In this document: one piece after another, positions 1 through 8,322 of the stretch | Position numbering within the stretch: the stretch's first letter is position 1 | Layout: every line of letters starts with the position of its first letter | Source: Mycolicibacterium aurum | GTDB lineage: Bacteria; Actinomycetota; Actinomycetes; Mycobacteriales; Mycobacteriaceae | Direction of reading: 5' to 3' | DNA length: 64,000 bases | Assembly (NCBI GenBank): GCA_900078775.1 | Contig: LT549889.1 | Location: 3,906,001-3,970,000 of the forward strand | The notes under the pieces: generated by a model | What the model was told of the DNA's origin: nothing | Seen by the model: the letters and a program-made list of their open reading frames with translations, nothing else | Database searches by the model: none | Program-made: the position numbers and the translations under genes

Positions 1-957
1 TACGAGTCCGCGGAACGGCTCAAGGCCGCGGGTGCCGACGAGTCGCTGCTGCGCGCCGACGGCCGCGCCTGGACGGTCTCGGACGTCCCGCTGCTCGACG
101 AGCTGGTGGACCTGCTCGGCGGCATCAAACCCGATGCCGTGGCGGAGAAGGAGCGTCAGGAGGAGGCGGCATACGCCGCGGGCGTGCTGGACCTGATGGT
201 GGCCCGCGAGGACCTGATGGACGACGAGGACCACCTGATCGCCGCCGACCTCATCGGCGCCGAGGAACTCGCCGACCGGTTCGTCGAGCAGGACCACCGC
301 GAGCTCGCCGAACGTGCTGCCGCGGACCGGGATTGGACCTACCGGCACGTGGTGGTCGACGAGGCCCAGGAGCTCTCCGAGATGGACTGGCGGGTGTTGA
401 TGCGCCGCTGCCCGGCCCGCTCGTTCACCATCGTCGGTGATCTGGCGCAGCGCCGCTCCGAGGCCGGCGCCCGCAGCTGGGCGGACGCAATGGCCCCGTA
501 TGTGAAGGACCGCTGGGTGTACCGGCCTCTGACGGTGAACTACCGCACCCCGGCCGAGATCATGGCCGTCGCGGCCGCGGTGCTGGCCGAGTTCGCTCCC
601 GAGATCACGCCGCCGGTATCGGTGCGCTCCTGCGGGGTACAGCCCTGGTCGAAGAAGGTGACCGAGGACGAATTACCCTCTGCCATACAGCAATTCGTCG
701 TCGCAGAGGCGGCCCGTGAAGGAACCAGCGTGGTAATCGGGCCGCCCGGGGTGCCCGGGACGGTGTCGGCCGCGTTGACCAAGGGCCTGGAATTCGACGC
801 CGTGCTGGTGGTCGAACCGGACCGCATCCTGGCCGACGGACCGCGCGGCGCGGCCGAGCTCTACGTCGCGCTCACCCGCGCCACCCAGCGCCTCGGGGTG
901 CTGCATCTCGGGGATCTGCCGCCGTCACTGTCCGGCCTGGACCTGAAAGAGGCTTGA
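1..957 (+). CDS. helR: HelD/HelR-type RNA polymerase-associated helicase, C-terminal part
   Basis: The frame is open from base 1, so the start lies outside the window and about 318 C-terminal residues remain. Superfamily 1 helicase motifs appear in order: DEAQELS (motif II), VGDLAQR (motif III), NYRTP (motif IV), KGLEFDAVLVV (motif V) and YVALTRATQ (motif VI). This is the pattern of the HelD/HelR family, ATPases that bind RNA polymerase and remove it from stalled or drug-bound complexes; known HelR members are linked to rifamycin tolerance. A UvrD-like DNA helicase is the alternative, because the diagnostic N-terminal RNA polymerase-binding arm is not in the window. It is convergent with the downstream minus-strand operon. 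Confidence 0.75.
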   Translation, partial: YESAERLKAAGADESLLRADGRAWTVSDVPLLDELVDLLGGIKPDAVAEKERQEEAAYAAGVLDLMVAREDLMDDEDHLIAADLIGAEELADRFVEQDHRELAERAAADRDWTYRHVVVDEAQELSEMDWRVLMRRCPARSFTIVGDLAQRRSEAGARSWADAMAPYVKDRWVYRPLTVNYRTPAEIMAVAAAVLAEFAPEITPPVSVRSCGVQPWSKKVTEDELPSAIQQFVVAEAAREGTSVVIGPPGVPGTVSAALTKGLEFDAVLVVEPDRILADGPRGAAELYVALTRATQRLGVLHLGDLPPSLSGLDLKEA

Positions 958-980
958 GGACCAGAATTCGTCGCAGACCG

Positions 981-1250
981 TCACGACAGGGCGAGCGCCA
1001 GCACCGTCACCCAGCCGACCGCCACCCCGACGGCAGATCCGAGCACGAACCACCGCCAGACCGGCAGCCGGCGCCAGCCCCACACCGTGGGGGCCAGTCC
1101 GCCGACGGCGACCACATTGAGCCCCACCGCAAGCAGCGGGTGGATCCGGATCAACCCGAGGCTGAGCACCACGATCGCGGTACCGACCACGGCGGCGACG
1201 AAGCCGGCCACCGTCAGGCCGGTCCCCCACGGCGTCTCGGTCCTGGTCAC
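981..1250 (-). CDS. small membrane protein, DUF2537-like (Rv0882-type)
   Basis: An 89-residue hydrophobic protein with about three membrane segments (roughly residues 10-30, 37-57 and 65-87) and an Arg/Trp-rich loop (WGWRRLPVWRW) between the last two. No catalytic motif is visible. Size and position directly after the rRNA methyltransferase match the mycobacterial DUF2537 family; function is unknown. Its GTG start (1250) overlaps the TGA stop of the upstream methyltransferase by four bases (GTGA), so it is probably translationally coupled as the last gene of a marR-methyltransferase-membrane protein operon. Confidence 0.7.
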   Translation of the reverse strand: MTRTETPWGTGLTVAGFVAAVVGTAIVVLSLGLIRIHPLLAVGLNVVAVGGLAPTVWGWRRLPVWRWFVLGSAVGVAVGWVTVLALALS

Positions 1251-2062
1251 GGATCCAACCTAGCGCGCTCGTAGAAGGCCAGCGCGGCGGCGGTGGCGAC
1301 GTTGAGCGAATCGGTGCCCCGCGACATCGGAATCCGTACGCGCACATCGGCCGAGCGCATGGTGTGCTCCCTGAGCCCGGGGCCCTCGGCGCCGACCATC
1401 ATAGCCACCTTCTCCTCGACCAGCTCGGCCATCGCCGAGGCCAGCGTCGGGGCGGACGGGTTCGGCGTCATCGCCAACACCCGGAAACCCTTGTCCCGCA
1501 ACACTGTCAGGTCATCGGGCCAGGAGTCGGCCCAGGCGTAGGGCACCAGCAGGGCGTGACCCATCGACACCCGGACCGCGCGCCGGTACAGCGGGTCCGC
1601 GCAGCCGGTGCCGAACAGCACGCCGTCGACACCCAGCCCGGCGGCGTTGCGGAAGATCGAACCCAGGTTCTCGTGGTCGTTGACGCCCTCCAGCACCGCC
1701 AGGGTGCGCGACCCGGCGATGATCTCGTCGACGGACAGTTCCCCGGGCCGCGGGGCGGCGGCCAGCACCCCGCGGTTGAGGTGGAAGCCCACCGCGGCGG
1801 CCATCACCTCGGCGCTCGCCCGGTAGTAGGGAACGTCGACGCCGTCCAGGTCGGCGGCCAACTCGCCCAGTCTGCGGTCGGTGCCCAGCAGGGCGCGCGG
1901 ACGGAACCGGGAGGCCAGCATGCGCTGCACCACCAGCACCCCCTCGGCGATCACCAGACCCTTGCCGCTGGGCAGGTCGGGACGCCGGTCGACGCTGTTG
2001 AGGTCACGGAAGTCATCGAGGCGCGGATCGGCGGGATCCTCGATGTCGAATACGTCGGCCAG
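1247..2062 (-). CDS. SpoU/TrmH-family RNA 2'-O-methyltransferase
   Basis: About 271 residues. The C-terminal half carries the SPOUT knot signatures: NLGSIFRNAAG (motif 1), GAEGPGLRE (motif 2) and RIPMSRGTDSLNVATAAAL (motif 3). It should methylate a ribose 2'-OH in rRNA or tRNA using SAM. An internal GTG at 1954 gives only 235 residues and removes the segment IEDPADPRLDDFRDLNSVD that I recall as conserved in the Rv0881 family. The frame stays open upstream of it and contains no ATG, GTG or TTG. The best start is CTG at 2062, eight bases after a GAAGG ribosome site and just past the marR TGA. That start is inferred. Confidence 0.85.
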   Translation of the reverse strand: MADVFDIEDPADPRLDDFRDLNSVDRRPDLPSGKGLVIAEGVLVVQRMLASRFRPRALLGTDRRLGELAADLDGVDVPYYRASAEVMAAAVGFHLNRGVLAAAPRPGELSVDEIIAGSRTLAVLEGVNDHENLGSIFRNAAGLGVDGVLFGTGCADPLYRRAVRVSMGHALLVPYAWADSWPDDLTVLRDKGFRVLAMTPNPSAPTLASAMAELVEEKVAMMVGAEGPGLREHTMRSADVRVRIPMSRGTDSLNVATAAALAFYERARLDP

Positions 2063-2063
2063 T

Positions 2064-2498
2064 TCAGTTGCCTTCGTCCACGATGGCGAGCATCAGGTCG
2101 GCGGCGGCCAGCAGGGTGGCGCGCTCGTCGGGGGTCAGTTCGGCCAGCCGCTGCTGCAGCCATTCCCGGCTGGCCCGGCGCTCGGCGTCGATCAGCTCGG
2201 TGCCGCTGGCCGACACCGAGATCAGCACCTGCCGGCCGTCGTCGGGGTGCGCGCTGCGGTCGATGAGCCCCAGATCCACCAGCGAGGCGATCACCCGGGT
2301 CATCGAGGGCGGGCGGACCCGCTCGCGGGCGGCCAGCGCGCCCGGGGTCATCGGGCCGTCCTTGGCCACCGTGGCCAGCGCCGACAGCTGGGTCAGCGAG
2401 ACCGGCGAATCGGGCCGCCGGAACCGGAGCTGACGGGCCAGACGCACCACGGCCAGCGAGAGATCACTCGCCAGGCGGGGGTCGACGTCGGCTGCCAC
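2064..2498 (-). CDS. MarR-family transcriptional regulator (Rv0880-type)
   Basis: A 144-residue winged-helix regulator. The recognition region reads MTPGALAARERVRPPSMTRVIASL, followed by a wing with the DDGRQVLISVS motif typical of MarR proteins, then a C-terminal dimerisation helix. The GTG at 2498 is chosen because it gives the length expected for the Rv0880 family; a TTG at 2510 would add four residues. First gene of a three-gene operon with the rRNA methyltransferase and the DUF2537 protein, divergent from the DUF2530 gene, so it may control both transcripts. The ligand is unknown and no convincing palindrome was found in the short intergenic region. Confidence 0.85.
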   Translation of the reverse strand: MAADVDPRLASDLSLAVVRLARQLRFRRPDSPVSLTQLSALATVAKDGPMTPGALAARERVRPPSMTRVIASLVDLGLIDRSAHPDDGRQVLISVSASGTELIDAERRASREWLQQRLAELTPDERATLLAAADLMLAIVDEGN

Positions 2499-2542
2499 AG
2501 GTCCGAACAATACCGAGCGGGCATCGGCTAGGTTGAATCCCG

Positions 2543-2794
2543 ATGTCTGCGAACACGTCGCCGGAGCCGCCCCCGCTGCCCCCGCAGCTGCTCGAGCCGG
2601 TGCCCGTGATCAGCGTGATCGCGGTGGGCTGGCTGATCGCACTGACGCTGGCGTTCGCCGTCCCCGGCCTGCACGACTGGCGTCCGATCACCGTCGCCGG
2701 CGTCGGCGTCGGCCTGCTCGGCACCTCCATTTTCCTGCTGCAACGACGTGCCGCGCGCCGCGGTGCCCGGGGTGCACAGCAGGGCCTGACCTGA
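2543..2794 (+). CDS. small membrane protein, DUF2530-like (Rv0879c-type)
   Basis: An 83-residue protein: a Pro-rich cytoplasmic N-terminus (SPEPPPLPPQLLEP, residues 6-19), two membrane helices (about 23-42 and 50-66), and an Arg-rich tail (QRRAARRGARG) that should stay in the cytoplasm by the positive-inside rule. This layout and the location between the marR and SRPBCC genes fit the mycobacterial DUF2530 family, whose function is unknown. It is divergent from marR and 16 bases upstream of the SRPBCC gene, so the two may be cotranscribed. Confidence 0.7.
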   Translation: MSANTSPEPPPLPPQLLEPVPVISVIAVGWLIALTLAFAVPGLHDWRPITVAGVGVGLLGTSIFLLQRRAARRGARGAQQGLT

Positions 2795-2810
2795 GATTCG
2801 AGGAGCACAT

Positions 2811-3266
2811 ATGGGAGCCCCCCTGCTGCAAGCCCAGATCCATATCGACGCGCCGGTGGCCAAGGTCTGGGACCTGGTGTCCGACCTGCGCCGGATGCCG
2901 GAGTGGAGCCCGCAGTGCCGGGCCATGAAGGTGTTCGGCCCGCTGCGCGAGGGTGCCCGGACGATCAACCTGAACCGGCGTGGCCTGATGTTCTGGCCGA
3001 CGACCAGCACCATCCTCAAGGTCGACCCGGAGCGGGCGCTGACCTTCCGGGTGGACGCCAACGGCACCGAATGGAGCTACGAACTCGAACCGGTGGACGG
3101 CGGCACCCGGCTGGTGGAGAGCCGACGCGCGCCCAACGGCATCAAGAAGGTGTCGACGGTGCTGGTGAACGCCGCGATGGGCGGGGTGCCCAGCTTCGAG
3201 GTGGAACTCGTCGACGGGATGAACGAGTCGCTGTCCCGGATCAAGGCCGCCGCCGAACGCGGTTAG
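2811..3266 (+). CDS. SRPBCC (polyketide cyclase/START-fold) protein
   Basis: A 151-residue single-domain protein with the SRPBCC start pattern (IHIDAPVAKVWDLVSDLRRMPEWSPQC, residues 9-35) in which the WD-x-V-x-D and EWSP motifs are well kept. The family binds hydrophobic ligands in a helix-grip cavity; no substrate can be read from the sequence. The ATG at 2811 follows a GAGGAG ribosome site. The stop overlaps the stop of the convergent DUF3027 gene by four bases. Two further SRPBCC genes of the same small type occur at 48.9-49.9 kb. Confidence 0.85.
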   Translation: MGAPLLQAQIHIDAPVAKVWDLVSDLRRMPEWSPQCRAMKVFGPLREGARTINLNRRGLMFWPTTSTILKVDPERALTFRVDANGTEWSYELEPVDGGTRLVESRRAPNGIKKVSTVLVNAAMGGVPSFEVELVDGMNESLSRIKAAAERG

Positions 3267-4036
3267 GTCGGGTCGATCACGCCGTCGTCGTAGGGCACGA
3301 AGGCGGGCGAGCCCATGCCGGCCGGCACCGGGGTGTCCGAATGGGCGCCGCAGCCGTACTCGCAGTCGACGACGCGGCCGTCGGCGGACAGCTCGTTGCA
3401 GCAGACCCCGAACAGCCTGCCCAGCGAACCGGTCAGCGGCACGTAGAAACCGCAGTCGCGGCACACCCGGCGGGTCGCGCGGGCCATCGCCGAGGACGGG
3501 CCGAACTCGCCCTCGTGCCAGCGTTCGGCCGCGTCCAGCCGGCCCTCCGGGCTGAGCACCCGGCGCTTGCCGAGCCCGAGCTCGCCGGCGATCTCGTCGA
3601 GTTCGGGATCCCCGCTGGAGGTGTAGCCCGGGACCAGCCGCGGGTCGTCCGGCGGGGTGGCCAGCAGATCGCCAGGGCTGAGGTCGCCGGGCTGAACGCG
3701 CTGGTCCCAGGGCACCCACTGCGGTGCGAGCAGCGCCGTGGGGCCGGGCACCAGCACCACCTCGCTGATGGTGACGTGGTCGGTGCCGGGATAGCCGGCC
3801 ACCACCACGGCCCACTGCCAGCCCTGGTAGCCGGGCAGCACGGCCAGGAAACGGTGCGTCGCCGCGGTCGGGTCCTCGAAGACCGCGCCGAGGTACTCAC
3901 CCACGGTGTCGACGCCGCTGAACTCCTCGATCGCGCTGCGGGCGGAGTCCACGGCACCGGTCAGCAGTGCTTCCAGCTCCGCCGGCCGCTGCTGCGCCTG
4001 CTCGGGGTCCGGGGCCTGTTCGGTCGCTTCGGTCAT
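3263..4036 (-). CDS. DUF3027-like protein with a C-terminal Cys cluster (Rv0877-type)
   Basis: A 257-residue soluble protein. The middle carries a conserved block (HRFLAVLPGYQGWQWAVVVAG, about residues 60-80) and the C-terminus has clustered cysteines: CRDCGFYVP, GVCCNEL and VVDCEYGCGAHSD, which look like a zinc ribbon. Function is unknown. Two in-frame ATGs lie close together (4045 and 4036); 4036 (MTEATEQ) is taken, and the choice changes only three residues. Divergent from the MFS gene at 4133, with fewer than 100 bases between them. Confidence 0.8.
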   Translation of the reverse strand: MTEATEQAPDPEQAQQRPAELEALLTGAVDSARSAIEEFSGVDTVGEYLGAVFEDPTAATHRFLAVLPGYQGWQWAVVVAGYPGTDHVTISEVVLVPGPTALLAPQWVPWDQRVQPGDLSPGDLLATPPDDPRLVPGYTSSGDPELDEIAGELGLGKRRVLSPEGRLDAAERWHEGEFGPSSAMARATRRVCRDCGFYVPLTGSLGRLFGVCCNELSADGRVVDCEYGCGAHSDTPVPAGMGSPAFVPYDDGVIDPT

Positions 4037-4132
4037 GCTGTCCATCGGTGTCCATATTGCCTGACCATGTGTGTCGGAGCCACACCGGTGGCCTGCACGC
4101 GGCCGCCCCGGGTTTAGGGAACAATCGGAGAC

Positions 4133-5782
4133 GTGTCTTCCCGGGATCCCCGCTACTACCCGCCGCGGCCACCGTCCGGCGATGAGCATCCCGGCATGGC
4201 GAACTATCCGAGCGACGGCGAGATGCCCCGGCGCGGGCCGCGCAGGCAGTCGGCGCCGAGCGCGAACCCCTGGTTGCCGCCATTGGACGAGGAGCCCAGA
4301 CATCACCGCACCGATCCGCCGCCGCGGGTCGGTGCGGCCGCGGGTGAACGCGTCACCGTCACCCGCGCGGCCGCCGCGCGCAGCCGGGAGATGGGCTCGA
4401 AGATGTACGGCCTGGTACACCGGGCCGCCACCGCGGACGGCGCGGACAAGTCCGGGCTGACGGCGCTGACGTGGCCGGTGGTCGCCAACTTCGCGGTGGA
4501 CGCCGCGATGGCCGTCGCCCTGGCCGACACCTTGTTCTTCGCGGCCGCCTCGGGTGAGAGCAAGAGCAAGGTGGCGCTGTACCTGCTCATCACCATCGCC
4601 CCATTCGCGGTGATCGCCCCGTTGATCGGGCCGGCCCTGGACCGGCTGCAGCACGGCCGCCGGGTCGCGCTGGCGTCGTCGTTCGCGCTGCGCACCGTGC
4701 TGGTGGTGGTGCTGATCGCCTACTTCGACGGCAGCAACGGCAGCTTCCCGTCCTGGGTGCTCTATCCGTGTGCGCTGGGAATGATGGTGCTGTCCAAGTC
4801 ATTCAGCGTGTTACGCAGCGCGGTGACGCCGCGGGTGCTGCCGCCGAGCATCGATCTGGTCCGGGTGAATTCGCGGCTGACGACGTTCGGTCTGCTCGGC
4901 GGCACGGTGATCGGCGGCGGCATCGCCGCCGGCGCACAGTACCTGTTCAAGCTCGCCGAGCTGCCCGGGGCACTGTATGTGCTGGTGGCCGCCACCATCG
5001 GTGGTGCCGTGCTGTCGATGCGCATCCCGAAGTGGGTGGAGGTCACCGCCGGTGAGGTGCCCGCCACGCTGAGCTATCACGGCGGCACCGACCAGCTGCG
5101 CCGCCACCCGCAGCGTGCGGCGGCGGCCCGACAGCCGCTGGGCCGCAACATCATCACCGCGCTGTGGGGCAACTGCACGATCAAGGTGATGGTCGGCTTC
5201 CTGTTCCTCTACCCGGCGTTCGTGGCCAAGGCGCACGGGGACGGCGGCTGGGAACAGCTGCGCATCCTCGGCCTGATCGGCGCGGCCGCCGCGATCGGCA
5301 ACTTCGCCGGCAACTTCACCGCCGCCCGGCTCAAGCTGGGCCGCCCGGCCCTGCTGGTGGTCCGGGCGGCCAGCGCGGTGACGCTGGTGGCGCTGGCCGC
5401 CGCGCTCAGCGCCAACCTGCTGGTGGCCGCGGCCGCCACCCTGGTCACCTCGGGTGCCAGCGCGATCGCCAAGGCTTCACTGGACGCCTCGCTGCAGGAT
5501 GATCTGCCCGAGGAGTCCCGGGCGTCGGCGTTCGGGCGGTCGGAGTCGGTGCTGCAGCTGGCCTGGGTGATCGGCGGCGCGACCGGCGTGCTGATCTACA
5601 CCGAGTTGTGGGCCGGGTTCACCACCATCACCGCGATCCTGATCCTCGGGCTGGCCCAGACTCTGGTCAGCTACAACGGCGCATCGCTCATCCCCGGGTT
5701 CGGCGGCAACCGCCCCGTCCTGGCCGAAACCGAAGGCGGACATGTGAACCATCCCGGCAGCACTACGGCGGGCCTGCGATGA
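4133..5782 (+). CDS. major facilitator superfamily transporter with long cytoplasmic N-terminus (Rv0876c-type)
   Basis: A 549-residue membrane protein. The first ~110 residues are hydrophilic, Pro/Arg-rich and low-complexity (RYYPPRPPSGDEHPG), followed by about 12 hydrophobic segments. An MFS-like loop is visible after the second segment (GPALDRLQHGRR, in place of the usual GxLaDrxGrR). Length matches the Rv0876c family; the substrate is unknown. It starts at GTG 4133. Its stop overlaps the ATG of the downstream DUF2771 lipid/exported protein gene (ATGA), so the two are coupled, and the partner may serve the same envelope process. Confidence 0.8.
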   Translation: MSSRDPRYYPPRPPSGDEHPGMANYPSDGEMPRRGPRRQSAPSANPWLPPLDEEPRHHRTDPPPRVGAAAGERVTVTRAAAARSREMGSKMYGLVHRAATADGADKSGLTALTWPVVANFAVDAAMAVALADTLFFAAASGESKSKVALYLLITIAPFAVIAPLIGPALDRLQHGRRVALASSFALRTVLVVVLIAYFDGSNGSFPSWVLYPCALGMMVLSKSFSVLRSAVTPRVLPPSIDLVRVNSRLTTFGLLGGTVIGGGIAAGAQYLFKLAELPGALYVLVAATIGGAVLSMRIPKWVEVTAGEVPATLSYHGGTDQLRRHPQRAAAARQPLGRNIITALWGNCTIKVMVGFLFLYPAFVAKAHGDGGWEQLRILGLIGAAAAIGNFAGNFTAARLKLGRPALLVVRAASAVTLVALAAALSANLLVAAAATLVTSGASAIAKASLDASLQDDLPEESRASAFGRSESVLQLAWVIGGATGVLIYTELWAGFTTITAILILGLAQTLVSYNGASLIPGFGGNRPVLAETEGGHVNHPGSTTAGLR

Positions 5783-6315
5783 AGAAGGGTGTGGCGGTCC
5801 TGGCGATCTTGGCCCTGCTCTCCTCGATCGGTACCGGGGTGCTGGTGTGGCAGCTCAGCCGGGACAAGGGCCCGAATTACCCGGAGATCAGCGCCTATTC
5901 GCACGGGCACACCGTCCGCGTCGGGCCGTACCAGTACTGCCCGGTGCTCGACCTCAACGCCTGCGACTTCCCGCAGACCACCGGCGATCTCGCGCTGAAC
6001 TCACGGCATCCGGTGCAGCTGGCGGTGGATCCGGCGATCTCGCGCGCGCCGTGGTTGCTGGTGCGCACCTACGAGGACGCCGCCGCGCCGGTGGTGCAGG
6101 GCTTTCTCCCGAATGCCGCGCGGACGGTGAAGATCCCCAGTGTCGACGCCCGGTTCGGGAAGTTGACCGGAATCGTCGTGCAGCTGCCGACGCTGGTGCG
6201 CGACGAGTTCGGCAACGAGTTCCCGGTGCCGCACGCCGAATGGTCGGTGCGCACCACCTGGGACGCGGATGACGAGTACTCGGAGTCGGTGACGGACTTC
6301 CAGCCGGCCCAGTGA
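5779..6315 (+). CDS. membrane-anchored exported protein, DUF2771 family (Rv0875c-type)
   Basis: A 178-residue protein with an N-terminal signal-anchor (MKKGVAVLAILALLSSIGTG, residues 1-20) and no lipobox. The exported part has two cysteines (QYCPVLDLNACDF) that could form a disulfide and a C-terminal beta-rich region. The family is mycobacterial and uncharacterised. ATG 5779 overlaps the stop of the MFS gene, so coexpression with the transporter is likely. Confidence 0.8.
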   Translation: MKKGVAVLAILALLSSIGTGVLVWQLSRDKGPNYPEISAYSHGHTVRVGPYQYCPVLDLNACDFPQTTGDLALNSRHPVQLAVDPAISRAPWLLVRTYEDAAAPVVQGFLPNAARTVKIPSVDARFGKLTGIVVQLPTLVRDEFGNEFPVPHAEWSVRTTWDADDEYSESVTDFQPAQ

Positions 6316-6369
6316 GCTGAACGGCGGGTAGATCAGTCGTCGCTGCGAGTCGCTCGAGCCCTCGGGGCC

Positions 6370-7377
6370 CTATCCGAGCGCGCCGTGCCCCGCCGGCACC
6401 TCTTCTCCCGGCCTGGTCGGCCCGGGCGGGGTGCCGTCACCGAACGGTCTGCCGCCCAACGCTTCTCGACCGTGTGGGGTCAGCCAGTCGGCCAGATCCG
6501 GCCCCTTGGGTACCACCCGGGTGGGATTGATGTCGGTGTGCACGATGTAGTAGTGCTGCTTGATCTGCACGAAGTCGGTGGTATCCCCGAAGCCCGGTGT
6601 CTGGAACAGATCGCGGGCGTAGGCCCACAGCACCGGCATCTCGGTGAGCTTGGACCGGTTGCACTTGAAGTGTCCGTGGTAGACCGGATCGAACCGGGCC
6701 AGCGTGGTGAACAGCCGGAGGTCGGCCTCGGTGATGGTGTCGCCGACGAGATACCTTTGCGCGCTCAACCTTTCACTCAGCCAGTCCAGGGCGGTGAACA
6801 GTCGGTCATAGGCCGCGTCGTAGGCGTCCTGGGAGCCGGCGAACCCGCACCGGTACACCCCGTTGTTCACCTCGGTGTAGATGCGGTGGGCGACCTCGTC
6901 GATCTCGGCCCGCAGCGGCTCCGGGTACAGCTGTGGGGCGCCGTCCCGGTGGTGAGCGGTCCACTCGGTGGAGAAGTCCAGGGTGATCTGCGCGAAGTCG
7001 TTGGTCACCACCTGCCCGGTGGGCACGTCCACGATCGCGGGCACCGTGACGCCCTTCGGATAGTCCGGGATGCGCTTGTTGTACGCGTCGCGCAGATGGT
7101 GGATGCCCAGCACCGGGTCCACGCCGCCGGGATCCAGATCGAAGGTCCAGCTGCGCTCGTCGTGCGTCGGCCCGCAGAAGCCAATGGAGAGAACGTCTTC
7201 CAGGCCGAGCAGGCGCCGCACGATGATGGTCCGGTTGGCCCACGGGCACGCGCGGGCGACCACCAGCCGGTACCGGCCGGGTTCGACGGGATAACCGTCA
7301 CGCCCGTCGGCGGTGATCCGATCGGTGATGTAGTTGGTGTCCCGGTCGAAGTCGCCCTTGGGGTTCACGTAGGCCAT
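6370..7377 (-). CDS. xi-class glutathione S-transferase-like reductase (YqjG/ECM4 family)
   Basis: A 335-residue two-domain protein. The thioredoxin-fold N-terminal domain contains the xi-class active-site Cys in VVARACPWANRTIIVRR (about residues 40-56), and the helical C-terminal domain has the N-cap/hydrophobic staple SAQRYLVGDTITEADLRLF. Family members are glutathionyl-hydroquinone reductases that reduce quinone-thiol adducts. Mycobacteria make mycothiol rather than glutathione, so the physiological thiol here is probably mycothiol or a protein thiol (inference). Single gene, minus strand, next to cspB. Confidence 0.85.
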   Translation of the reverse strand: MAYVNPKGDFDRDTNYITDRITADGRDGYPVEPGRYRLVVARACPWANRTIIVRRLLGLEDVLSIGFCGPTHDERSWTFDLDPGGVDPVLGIHHLRDAYNKRIPDYPKGVTVPAIVDVPTGQVVTNDFAQITLDFSTEWTAHHRDGAPQLYPEPLRAEIDEVAHRIYTEVNNGVYRCGFAGSQDAYDAAYDRLFTALDWLSERLSAQRYLVGDTITEADLRLFTTLARFDPVYHGHFKCNRSKLTEMPVLWAYARDLFQTPGFGDTTDFVQIKQHYYIVHTDINPTRVVPKGPDLADWLTPHGREALGGRPFGDGTPPGPTRPGEEVPAGHGALG

Positions 7378-7404
7378 ACGGCCAGTGTGCCCCGCCGCGG
7401 GGTA

Positions 7405-7815
7405 TCAGGCGTCGAGTTCGCGGGCGACGGCCTTGACCACCTCGGACACCCGCCGGGCCACCTTGCGGTCGGGGTACTTACCCTTGCGCAGCTCGGGCTG
7501 GATGGTGTTCTCCAGCAGGGTGATCAGATCACCGATCATGCCGTGCAGCTCGTCCGGGGTGTGCTTGTGCTCGGCCGCGGCCGCCTCACGCCGGGTCCGG
7601 GACAGGCTCGGCGGCGGATCGAGCAGCCGGACCTGCAGTGCCTGCGGGCCGCGACGCCCGGCAGCCAGGCCGAACTCGACCTTCTGGCCGGCCTTGAGCC
7701 CCTCGACGCCGGACGGCAGCGCCGACGCACGCACGTACACGTCCTCGCCATCCTCCTGAGAAAGGAAGCCGAAGCCCTTCTCGGAGTCGTACCACTTCAC
7801 CTTGCCGGTTGGCAC
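7405..7815 (-). CDS. cspB: cold-shock domain protein CspB-type
   Basis: A 136-residue protein. Residues 3-65 form a cold-shock OB fold with RNP1-like KGFGFLSQ and RNP2-like VYVRASAL. Unlike 67-residue CspA proteins it has a C-terminal extension of about 70 residues ending in a helical, charged segment (LITLLENTIQPELRKGKYPDRK), as in mycobacterial Rv0871. It should bind single-stranded RNA/DNA as a chaperone. GTG 7815 is used because the domain starts immediately after it (PTGKVKWYD); a longer frame to 7896 would add unrelated residues. Divergent from yccF with a leader of about 110 bases. Confidence 0.9.
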   Translation of the reverse strand: MPTGKVKWYDSEKGFGFLSQEDGEDVYVRASALPSGVEGLKAGQKVEFGLAAGRRGPQALQVRLLDPPPSLSRTRREAAAAEHKHTPDELHGMIGDLITLLENTIQPELRKGKYPDRKVARRVSEVVKAVARELDA

Positions 7816-7926
7816 TGCGCTCACCCGTCCGTCTTGATAGATCACATAAGTAATGCGTCCCGCCTGTGCAGGACGCAATGCGGAAGATCCTAACAAGTAG
7901 GCTAGTGCGACAGCCTGGAGGAGACC

Positions 7927-8322
7927 ATGCGCCTGCTATTGAACGTCATCTGGTTGATCTTCGGCGGCCTCTGGCTGGCGCTGGGTTACCTGTTGGCAGC
8001 CCTGATCTGCTTCGTCCTGATCATCACCATCCCGTTCGGGATCGCCTCGTTCCGGATCGCGGTGTACGCGCTGTGGCCGTTCGGGTCGACGATCGTCGAC
8101 AAGCCCGGCGTACGACCTGGGGCGCTGATCGGTAATGTGATCTGGATCATCGTGGCCGGGATCTGGCTGGCGATCGGGCACCTGGTGTCCGCCGTCGCGA
8201 TGGCGATCACCATCATCGGCATCCCGCTGGCCCTGGCCAACCTGAAGATGATCCCGGTGTCCCTGATGCCGCTGGGTAAGGAAATCGTGCCTGTTGGATC
8301 GCGAGAGGGGCTGTCTGCTTGA
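7927..8322 (+). CDS. YccF-domain inner membrane protein (Rv0870c-type)
   Basis: A 131-residue protein with two copies of the YccF motif: LNVIWLIFGGLWLALGYLL (residues 5-23) and IGNVIWIIVAGIWLAIGHLV (about 68-87), each followed by an ITIIGIPLA or IITIPFGIA turn, giving about four membrane segments. Function is unknown. A TAGGCT -10-like hexamer lies about 20 bases upstream. The stop overlaps the TTG start of moaA (TTGA), so it heads a yccF-moaA-moaD operon. Confidence 0.85.
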   Translation: MRLLLNVIWLIFGGLWLALGYLLAALICFVLIITIPFGIASFRIAVYALWPFGSTIVDKPGVRPGALIGNVIWIIVAGIWLAIGHLVSAVAMAITIIGIPLALANLKMIPVSLMPLGKEIVPVGSREGLSA

